Source: Dryococelus australis
Lineage: Eukaryota > Arthropoda > Insecta > Phasmatodea > Phasmatidae
Length of the DNA: 64,000 nt
NCBI GenBank assembly: GCA_029891345.1
Contig: CM057003.1
Span: 9,986,209 to 10,050,208, forward strand
Direction of reading: 5' to 3'
Shown here: positions 54,592-64,000 of the stretch, one piece after another
Numbering within the stretch: the stretch's first letter is position 1
Layout: each line of letters starts with the position of its first letter
Translations under genes and position numbers: made by a program
The notes under the pieces: generated by a model
Databases searched by the model: none
What the model was told of the DNA's origin: nothing
What the model saw: only the letters and a program-made list of their open reading frames with translations

Positions 54592-54805
54592 GGCTGTTCA
54601 CGGTAAAGTGAGCACTGCCGAGGCCCTAGTTACGTTTTTCCTTTCAGTCATTTTTTATTCTTTGACCACCTTTTTAAATCAATTATTCCCATGTAAGCAA
54701 CAAGCACAGTTATATATTCCACTGCACGCGGAATTAAACGTCTAAAGCTACAATAAATTATATTTATTGACAATTATTCCAAATGGGAGACCTTTCAAAA
54801 GGGCC
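54592..54805 (+). mobile_element. MITE family GT, subfamily A, copy A7 (3' truncated)
   Basis: Left end ggctgttcacggtaaagtga and full subfamily A body; the right terminal repeat ends after ggagacctttcaaaagg. Confidence 0.88.
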
Positions 54806-55689
54806 GAGAAAAACAAAGAACATAGGCAGCGGGGCCCGGCTCAGGGAGACAGGACACAGATTCCCTTAGCCGGAAAGAATCCAGGAGGCAAGATCAGCCA
54901 GCTTCGTTGCTTCTTCGACTTCAGAGCTACGAAAACACCCCAGTGAAATTCCATTGCAGCTGTGTTAAACGCGTCCTCATTGGTCGTCACCCCGCTTGTG
55001 TGAGGCGAAGAGGCCGGGCTGGTGAAGTTTCGTGCCCTATCACCCGTAGAAATATGTTTGTAAGCATCGCCGGATTCAAAGGCTAGTGAAGGAAGGATGG
55101 ACCTTCAGTGTAAAACAACGCAGTTCTATAATTATATAAAATAAATTTTACCATAAAACAAATTACTTACTTGTATACTTGCAGCAACTTCTGCAGGTCT
55201 ACATAATAAATAAACGACATGTTTTCACGTGTTTATCGTATATTAAAATATAAGATTCAAAACCCCCAATCAAAAAATAATATGTGTTCAATAACTATGA
55301 GAGGAAGGCTTCATGAAATACGGAAACATAAGCTAGCGACAAATACTCCTAGTAGTTAGGATACATCATGTTTTTCATTAGAAACAGTTCAATTGAAATC
55401 AAATAAATTTCTAACGCATTTCTTACAAAAGTCAGTTCACTTGCAGATTGACGAGAAAAAAAAGTGGGGAGGGAGGGGGGAGGACTGAGCTCGTGAAGCT
55501 TCGCCCCTGCCCCCAAGCGGGAGCTGTATATAAGCACAGATTATGTGACGCTACAAAACCTATTGTTACCATCACCAAAATTATGTCAAGGTAAAAACTG
55601 GTGCAGTTGCTTCAGTTATACGAAGGATGAAAATTTATTCACTTGGAGCACACAAAGACTGGCGAGAAACATCTCCTTTACATCCCCGG
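54806..55689. other. Mixed stretch, no gene seen
   Basis: 54,806-55,090 is GC-richer, the rest AT-rich. A G-rich patch (gtggggagggaggggggagg) lies at 55,464-55,483. No gene recognised. Confidence 0.4.
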
Positions 55690-55850
55690 CCAGGTCACCG
55701 GATCTTCGCAGGTGGGAATCGTGCCGGACGATGCCGTTGGTTGGCGGGTTTTCTCGGGGATTTCCCGTTTCCTCCACATTTACTTCAATCACCCTCATCA
55801 GCTCTCAAGAGATCGCTGTTAAGAGCCGTCCAAATCGCTTCCGTCACTCT
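55690..55850 (+). mobile_element. SINE family S, copy 7 (plus strand, 5' truncated)
   Basis: gggaatcgtgccggacgatg, ggcgggttttctcggggatt, gctgttaagagccgtcc and tcactctcc follow the family order in forward orientation. The tRNA head is missing, as expected for 5' truncation. Frames across it (55,545-55,904 and others) are artefacts. Confidence 0.85.
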
Positions 55851-58122
55851 CCTTTATACTCTGGAATCCAAACAGATAAAATTGCTCCAAACCAGCTAAG
55901 TTAACTGAATATCTGTTAGAACTGCTTCTTCGATCGATACAGTAAATTTTTACTATTGAATTAAGTTCCTGGTATCTACTAATTAAACAGTAATTTCTAC
56001 TTATTTCTGATGATATATTGTGGCCTGGCAATAAAGCCTCAATGCATTTCACTAATTCGCCAGTAGATAACAGTTTATTAACCGAAGATTTAGTCAAATA
56101 ATTGTACTGATTCAAATAAGTAATTAAGATTTAGAGTATAGATATTCTAAATCCTACCGTTCTCAAAAAACACACTGAAAATTTTTTTAACTAGAATTTT
56201 AGCTATACTCGTTATATTGAAGAAGAAAATTTAGCTGAACCACGAGAGGCAAATTTACTATGCATGCCACACTATTGAACTTCTTAGTGTGCTATGAAAT
56301 TAATTACACACAATAAGTGGATATAAGTGGAAGGTTCCCATGGTTGAATTATGAGTTTGAAACAAAATGTTTGCACTGGACTTGGAAACTTACTGTAAGC
56401 TGTGGCAGTCACCTAGTCTTGAATGAGTGAATCACACCTACTTTCAAATATTACCTTATTTCAAATATATCTCAAGTTGTCTGTAGTCGCACGAGTTTCT
56501 TATAAAATGTTCCATTAAAACTCACCAACAAACTTCAGGAGGCGATCCTTTATGGAAAATTATGTAGAAAATATACAGGACACTTTATACACAAATGCAA
56601 TATTAAGGGATAAACGAGCCCTTGAAAATAAAATTTGAAAATTGTAATTTCCCGAAATATGGGACACTAACTCACATTAAATGAAAACATTCAGAACATT
56701 ATTTTCTGTTATCAGGATACAAAACCTACAGCAAAGGTTTGTTAATGCCTTCTACGGTAACGAAAATAACAGGGGTGGCCAACCTTTTATTGTATACAAC
56801 CTTTGTATTCAGAAACGGATCTCATGATCCATTTATGGAGATGGGCTGACTATGCCAAGAAAGATTTTTTTTCCATTCTGCCAAACGTCTTAAAACATAC
56901 AAAAATGTTACGTCATAACATTGTTTTTTACCTCCACGTGCAATAAACAACTGTTAGTAACTTGTGAATACGACGGCGGCGTGGGGGAAAATACTATTCG
57001 ACAAACTCAAGTGAACACACAGGCACAACACACAGGGCGACATCTAAACGCGGGGGATTCATTTTCTGACGTTTCGAAATCCTTTCAACTGCAAGTCCAG
57101 AAAAAAAAAAACGCCTGCAGCTTCAACTCTCGATTTTTTATTTTTTTTTTATTTTTAGACTTGGCTCTCTGAACTTCGGACGAATAATCGTCGATTACGT
57201 AATGTGTAGCTGAGTTTCATGCCAAATAATTACGCCTTACACTGAAATTATAAAAATTCACAATACTTCAAAATTATTTTATTGATATGTCCAGAAAAAC
57301 AATGTTAGGTGTTGTCATAATAACAGTGATCCTGTACAAACTTTTTCAAAAAAACTTTCGAATGGATGTTGAGGTAGAAGGAGAACAGCTCCCGACAGTG
57401 CAGTACTAAAAAAATGAACTACTCACTATTAGGTTCGTCAAAAAAAGTACGATTGATGTTGCATATGAAAGAAAAATGTGAAAAAGTAAAAACTTTGTTG
57501 GAATTTACGTATTTAAATGGTTGATAAATACCAATTAATGTCTTTTTAAATCAAAATTTCAGCGCATTTTCATCCAGGCTGCATCAGAAAGCACATTTTG
57601 CAAAAAACCATCATTGTGAAAGACCATCATACTTGTTACTCTGGCTAGATATAATAAAAATTTAGTGACATTATTTACAAATATGTTTAATTATTAATTT
57701 TGTGTACATCCATTTCTGCTAAGAAAGTTAAGTTTTTATAACTGAAAAGTACATAAATTTAATTATTGGAAAGACTGTTTAGTATTTGTATCGATAGCTT
57801 TTATATACAAGCATAGTAATTATTATGACTGCTCCACTTAAAAAAGTGATCTTGTAAAATGTGTTTTCTAAAGCATCGAGAATGGAAATAGCCTAAATTG
57901 AAACTAAAGGGAGAATAATTTATTTGGTATCAAAAACCTTTAAATAGGTTTAATGTAGGAAAATATTTTACAGTGATACAGCATATATTCAAACTACTTA
58001 CATATGCACCATATATCGTATATTTCTGACAATTTTGGTAGTTTCTGTACTACTTTTTATAGAGTTATTCATGTGTACAGCAAGTGTACAATGTTTCATT
58101 TGTAAGCCAAATCACTTCCAAA
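55851..58122. other. Long AT-rich stretch, no gene seen
   Basis: A single GC-richer frame (56,921-57,172) has no motif and ends in a T-run. Nothing else recognised. Confidence 0.45.
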
Positions 58123-58504
58123 GGCTGTTCACGATAAAGTGAGCACTTTTGAAATCAACCTTAGAAAAAAGTCACCGCTCTTACCTGCATATATTTTGAG
58201 TGACATGCGCACAGTAAAGTTGATAACGAAGGATGGGAAGCAGTTACATATGTCAACATAGAATAAAATGTGCTAGGTAAACATTTGTGATAACTTAAAT
58301 TATATCTTTGGTTTCTGTTTCTCTAATTCATCGAAGCAGATTTACTTTTCAAAATAATTTCACAGTTTAACTTGACTGACGCACGAATAAAGTGATGAGG
58401 CCCATGGCAATGTTAATTTCACGTAAGGTGGAATAATACACAACTTGCATACAATTAGATCTCGAGCAGGGCCTTCATAAGTGCTCATTTTACCGTGAAT
58501 TAGC
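58123..58504 (+). mobile_element. MITE family GT, subfamily B, copy B4 (intact)
   Basis: ggctgttcacgataaagtga at the left, gctcattttaccgtgaatta gcc at the right, about 382 bp. It has the complete subfamily B interior, including gatgaggcccatggcaatg, and is the best reference for this subfamily. Confidence 0.93.
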
Positions 58505-61500
58505 CTGTACCTTAAAAGTCTTATGTATTTGAAAGTTACTTAAGAGGAAACAAACTTCATCGTCGCTCAGCAAATTGGCCACAGTTCGGACAGTACTTAT
58601 TCACACACAACGGTTGAATGGGAAAGCAGACCCGCTTCGCGTGTATGCCACTGGCTTCTCACTGCCGCAGTGTAGGTGATGGTTTTTCTTGGAGGGGGGG
58701 GGGGAGCGCTGCAGCTATATTTAAGTAAAATTGCTAATTCGTGCTCATGCACGTTTATATTCACAACACTGCCACACCAAGCGGCGTCCAGAGATACCGA
58801 GTCTGCAATACGTCAGCCAATTTTATTCAACCTCGTTAGCGTTGCCATTCCCAAGATTTCCCACTGTTTTAGCCGAAATGACGCCCGCTCTTGAGATACA
58901 TCGCACAATTTGCAGCGTCGTGCTGAGAGGTGGTTTTTTTTTCTTCTGAAAACACGCCCTTTTTGATAAACATCCCATAACAGGAAGTCTCTCGAAATCC
59001 CTCATTATTTTTTTAAAGGCGCGTGTTTGAAAAGTTGATGACATGCATTAATTCGCTATATTAGACTCGCTTGTTCCTTTTTCTTTTTTCATTCATCTGC
59101 ACATCAGTTTCCATCCCAGTTTATACGAGGCTACCCAAGGTGCACGACTCAATCAGCGTGTACTACACATTTTTGTTCGGCCAGCTGCCGTGTTAGCTGA
59201 ATATGTCAGCGCTGATCGAGCGTATTTTAATCCTCGGTAGTCAGGCTGCACATGCAAGTTAGCTCGATATTAAACACGGCTTTTTGTATTTGGATCTCCT
59301 TTACAGGGAGCCGACGGCTTCCCGTGTGATGCCAACAGTTTTCTTAGTTTAGTTCTGTTAGATATCTCGCATGTGTGTGTCTACATGCATATGCAGGTGT
59401 ATTAAAAGAATATTGTTCATGTTATTACTTTAAATGTTCTGAAATGGGAAAGAACCGGATAAGGATTATAAGCAAATCAACATAAGGCCTGCCTGAATTG
59501 GCGCATTTGAATACTGCCGTCAAATGAGTTGAAATTGCGAATTTATATTGTCCATGCCCAACTAATCGGCCCTAACTTCTAACCTAATTGCTAAACTGTT
59601 CCCAGAACGCTATTTTATTCGTGATTTCATGTGGTTGCTTCATTATTAAACTAATTCGTAGTAAAAGTGCTCCTTATTCTAGCTGGCTGCGTGAAGATCA
59701 CATGGTAGAAATCGGTGACCACAAATAGTTCTTCAAATTTCATAATTATAGGCAACAACCTAAGGTTTAGCGATTTGATACATAAATATTAAAATAGTAG
59801 ATTCTTGAAAATTTCAAATCTGATATTAATCAGAAAGCGATATCAAATAATTAAACCTTCCGAAGCCTTTAGTATAACTTTGCAGAGCTATTTAAATTTT
59901 TTCTTTAATAATTTCTGCTCTGATGGAGGAATGTTATAATATGTGCATGTGTTAAACGAGAAGGAAACAAATTCACAATAAGAATGTGCCTGAATCCTTC
60001 CAAATAATAATTTTTAAAGGCTATTATTACATTGCGGAAGAATCACTATAAAAGAAAGATTATTTTTTTCAGAGAAAAGTGCTGCGTCTTTTGATAATGT
60101 AACTGTAGTATGGCAGCCTATAAAATTGTTACGCATTCAGTCGAAACGAGGGATATGTATAATTGGAATTTCAACTCGTCTCTGCAATCAAATGAATTAT
60201 TTCTGTCAAAATATTCCTATTCATAGAAGTGAATTTGGAAGTGATGCTAAACTTAGAGATTATATTTTCGCTTACAGAAATTACACTTATTCGCCGAGTA
60301 ACAGATTTAACTTTTCAACAGCAATTTGAAAGCACGTTTACGGTGTCTTTGTCAATATTTATAATAATGGTACTTTTCGATGACTTAATCTACTTAGTAA
60401 ATTCAAACCTTCGAAATCATTGCCCTTTTTTACTAAATCGACTTGTGCTAGCCAAATGGTTCTCACGATGAGCACACCCAATTCCTAAAAAATATAATGT
60501 TATTCACAATTAGGTGAAACAGTTATGATTCTAAATCGTTTACGTGGTCCCGCAAAGATATAGATTAGGCTCTGCAGATCGTATACTAATAATGAACTGT
60601 TTTAATTTTTTGGTTTTGTTGAACTGGTTTATTTTATACGAGAGATTACAGAACGCTTTTGCTATATTGGCTTGGCTCTGCCAATTTAACTAAATGGTTG
60701 GCTGCCTAGATTTTAAATTATAAGTAGATGTTTGTTGTAATTTATTAAGTTTTTTATTAATTTTACCAACATTGAAATTTTGTGCCTCTTCGACATGTGG
60801 TTTGTAAGAGCGTGAACATTAAAATTTCTTTGAAAATATTGGCCACCTCCTTTCCTTCCACCTTTTTCTTCCACAATCGCACGACTTGTCAGTGGGAATA
60901 TTTACTCACAGATTCGACCGGTAATCCCCCCCCCCCCCGGCCTCTCCTCGATTTTGCATTTCCTTCTCCTCAACCTGAGGCTGTGCGTGAAGAATTCAAT
61001 TCTCCCGCATTAACCGAGCCGATCGGAATTACCATACTCCAGCTGCCGAGGGGGGACTTCCAACATCAGTTCCAAGTCCCGTAGTTGCTCTATCCTCAAC
61101 CCCTCCCTCCCCCCAACCACACACCCCAACCCCTCCGCGGTAACCGGGTTTAACTTCTACGTGGAAAACAAAATTTATATTTCATGAGGGAAGGCGGAAG
61201 GGCTTCCCCGCCGAAAGAGGGCCGTAGGGATGGGAGACACGTGGGAAGAAAAACAACAGATCTAGGAAGAAATCTTTTAAACAAAAGATACTTAAGGCTG
61301 TTGTTGCTTCCGCCAGTGCAACGAGAAATCGAGAGTGAAAATCTGGCATGAGTGTTAAGAGATTAACACGTTATTATTTGAAGTGTTAGTATACCGTTGG
61401 CAAATACATCGACCATAATACATTTTTCAATTGACAGTAGCGGCCTTTCAATTCTCGATATGCAAATATGCCTAAAGGATGGCCCAATCCAGGAAGTTAC

Positions 61501-61578
61501 GGATCTCATTCAATGTTTATTGCGGTGGACGCCCAGGTTTTGCTTGGATGTATTAACCGTGGCCGAAGACTGATTGAA
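58505..61578. other. Long AT-rich stretch with poly-G and poly-C runs
   Basis: G11 lies at about 58,694-58,704 and C13 at about 60,926-60,938. 60,930-61,260 is GC-richer, with a C-rich patch (cccctccctccccccaacca). A 100-codon plus-strand frame (60,782-61,084) crosses the C13 run and has no motif. No gene supported. Confidence 0.4.
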
Positions 61579-61813
61579 CGTGAGTGCTGAGAATTGGGCG
61601 GCTCTTAACATTGACGTCTTGAGAGCCACTCAACGTGAGTATGGAGCAGTGCCAGAATCAAGGGGTGGGAGAAACGGAATATACCCGAGAAAACCCGCCA
61701 ACCAGCGACATCGTCCGCAACGATTCCCACAAGCGAAAGTCTGATAACTATACTGTCGGGAATCGAACCCGGTTGAGAGGCGAGCAGTCTAACCATTACA
61801 CCACCGCGGCACC
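61579..61813 (-). mobile_element. tRNA-derived SINE, family S, copy 8
   Basis: Minus strand: gccgcggtggtgtaatggtt agact head, a cgggttcgattcccgac B box, gattttctc-type body (ggcgggttttctcgggtata) and the tail cagcactcacg. Nearly complete. Confidence 0.9.
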
Positions 61814-63180
61814 GCTGCTGAAGATTGGAGCTGGCCTCTCTATAACCTTTGTCCAGCATGGACCAAGAAGAAAATTTGTAATTCATATTTAATGGCCCTG
61901 CTATACTCTGATAGGCTTCTGGGTGAACGGTTTACATGTACTACTAACCAAAAAACATCTTAAGTCGACACACGTATCCATCATTACCAGGATTCAATCA
62001 GAGATCTTCGTATTATGATTTCTATAGAGTCGAGTCAGCTTCGAAAATCACTGAAATAAAGAAAATACATTTCTAAATATCTTTTTCGCATGACGGTCTG
62101 GATACATTGTTTATTTTTTAACACGATTCGTCTCTTTTAATTTATACACAGTTTTCACTTGTATACAACTAGTATGGAAGTCACTTATTAGTCGTGTACA
62201 GCCAAGCTTTACCATTCAATATCGTTCCATATCATTAAAACATTTTCGGCGAAACTAGATGTAATTTTTTGTACATTTATGATTGAATTAATTTTATTTA
62301 CAGTGGATTTCTTTGTCCAGACCTTTCGTCTTTTTTTTCCCCAGTTAACTGAATGGGCAAAGGGTAACAATCAGATAAATATAAATGTTCGAAAATATTA
62401 TTAAAATTATAACATTTTGAGTCTGTTGTTTGTGCAGTATTCCTACAAGATATCTCTGTTGATGACAGTTTCCGACTGGTGATATGAACATTTTTTTTTC
62501 CGCAAGTAACAACATCAGTATTATTGTCACACATATTTGATTAACGACGGATTTTTAAGATATATACGTTATTTTTGCGTTTTAACTGGCAGAAAATCCC
62601 GTAGTGAATTTGAGCCGTACGAATACGTTATATAACTGCAGGATTTTTTACTTCAGACTTCGATTGTAGGCAAATCAGCCAAGGAATAAGAAATTTCCTA
62701 AGACAAATTATTTGGTTCTATTTTATAATGATCCGTGAAGAAAAATTTGCCTACAGTTTAAATTCTCATTTCCGTTTAATTTCTTACGAAATTTAGAGGG
62801 GAAGGGGGGGGGGGGGTTATTTTTCGAACAAACAGTATAGAAAAGGAAATACACATCGTGAAATTTTTAAGTTAAGGATTTAAAGATCACGGATTTAGAA
62901 GTAAGGTAATGTCTTCACATTCTACTAAATTTATTTTTAACTACACATAATATCGGTAGCAAAAGTGAAAATAAATATTACATTTGCAAATATAACAGCA
63001 AGCCCATAACATGAGATATCGTGTGGTGTTATGTCTTGCTTCGCATGTCTTAGAACGCGATCAATCATAGCTTGTAGTTATCAACCGATTTTAAAATGTG
63101 GTCCAGAAGAATTAGAACACGCGCTTATGTGAATTGCTTCAAGTAAAAATTTTGTTTTTGGTTACCTTCAGGATCTATTA
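61814..63180. other. AT-rich stretch, no gene seen
   Basis: G13 lies at about 62,804-62,816. Short minus-strand frames at 62,298-62,534 overlap in two phases and lack motifs. Confidence 0.45.
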
Positions 63181-63232
63181 TTATTATTATTTTTTTTATT
63201 TTTTTTATTTTTTTTATTTTTATTTTTTTTTC
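63181..63232 (+). repeat. T-rich (T7A)n-type tract
   Basis: tta triplets followed by repeated ttttttta units, then T9. It forms an exceptionally long pyrimidine-rich tract just before a CAATCCTAG. Confidence 0.95.
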
Positions 63233-63240
63233 AATCCTAG

Positions 63241-63274
63241 GTGATTTGCGGCAAGGTGTCTTCAAGAAAGTAAT
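63241..63274 (+). other. Candidate 34-nt microexon
   Basis: The long T-rich tract ends in caatcctag (acceptor), then 34 nt, then a donor GTAAGTAAA at 63,275. In one phase it is open (DLRQGVFKKV). Splice signals are strong at both sides, but such a short segment may arise by chance. Confidence 0.25.
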
Positions 63275-64000
63275 GTAAGTAAACATTTCTCTTAAAATTA
63301 TTTACAGTGGTTATTTAAATTTATGAATAAATATTTTTGGACCAGCCCTTCGGTTGGGTAGTAGTAGTAGTGTCAAATTTCCTTACTGATGATACATAAT
63401 TAATTATTTTTGTACATACTCTGTGAATACGAAACAAACTTTTATTTCCTTGAGATGAGATATCTTCCTTTCAATTTCGTTGGGAATAGGAGTATATGTT
63501 ATCGTGCTACTGTACATAATATTATATGTATGGATACATCTCTAACACTGCCCTTGCAGTTAATCGGGAAGTATAAATGCGCTTGAAACTAAGTTTATTT
63601 TTCAGGTAGTTTCGTGAAAATGAGACCAAGTTTTAACGATTTTCAAATAAACATGTTGCTGACTTTCGAAGTACGAGTCTCTAAAATATTCAAAGGAAAC
63701 CTGACTTGAATGTTATATAGTTCACCCAAGCTTGGAAGGGCGTTCCTGAAGGAAAAAAGTATAGACTTGACATTCGATAAGCTTATTCCATTTCGAGATA
63801 AGGCGCTCATAAAATCCTTATGGATTTGATCGTGGATCTTAGGAACTATTCAACTGAATATGACAAGATTCTGCATAAAGGTATGCTGCGGAGGACAGTT
63901 TACAATAAAGTTTGTGAACTGGTTCGGTAGGGTTTAGAAGGAATGACACAGAAACTGCTGGGAATATATTAAAATTGGTACATACTGCACATGTATTGTA
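63275..64000. other. AT-rich stretch to window end
   Basis: A small (gta)4 run at about 63,359. No gene recognised. Confidence 0.45.

Overview
The window looks like non-coding, transposon-rich nuclear DNA from an arthropod, most likely an insect. The background is AT-rich, there are no operons or long intact genes, and the repeats are of arthropod type: DUF4817-type mariner elements, a Tc1 element, a LINE of the I/Jockey/R1 type, Ty3/gypsy and Polinton-type remnants, tRNA-derived SINEs and many MITEs. I cannot fix the species from sequence alone. No complete host gene is visible. The best host-gene candidate is one internal exon on the minus strand (33,493-33,712) with a good acceptor, a GTAAGT donor and 73 open codons. 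The window may therefore lie in introns or beside a large gene.

Layout. 0-9 kb: two hairpins and a GC-rich 105-codon ORF, a LINE 3' end, GC-rich repeat debris, four SINE copies, a decayed gypsy reverse transcriptase and MITEs. 9-15 kb: a MITE, a 62-bp tandem duplication, a long inverted repeat, and two elements built of clustered short motifs around a tRNA-like core. 15-25 kb: mostly featureless AT-rich DNA, a second SINE type, an internally deleted Tc1 element and a complete but frameshifted mariner element with 110-bp inverted repeats. 25-30 kb: a MITE, a CTCF-like site and a 30 x 54-bp minisatellite that arose inside an interspersed repeat (repeat X). 30-38 kb: two related tRNA-cored elements, a 3 x 156-bp tandem repeat, the candidate exon, a third SINE type and MITEs. 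38-45 kb: two more repeat X copies and a second, older mariner-type element. 47-51 kb: a 13 x 86-bp minisatellite between inverted 32-bp minisatellite arms, next to a decayed zinc-finger reading frame and a Polinton-like integrase C-terminus. 51-64 kb: a GGTCA-rich degenerate repeat, a PIF/Harbinger-like MITE, more MITEs and SINEs, and long AT-rich stretches with nothing recognisable.

The coding fragments do not work together as a pathway; they are independent mobile-element relics. The main points of interest are (1) satellite birth inside a dispersed repeat, with a traceable ancestral unit and a 14-unit higher-order duplication; (2) a class of elements in which inverted clusters of one short motif flank a tRNA-like Pol III promoter; (3) a MITE group whose two subfamilies share termini but not interiors; and (4) the isolated spliced-exon candidate.
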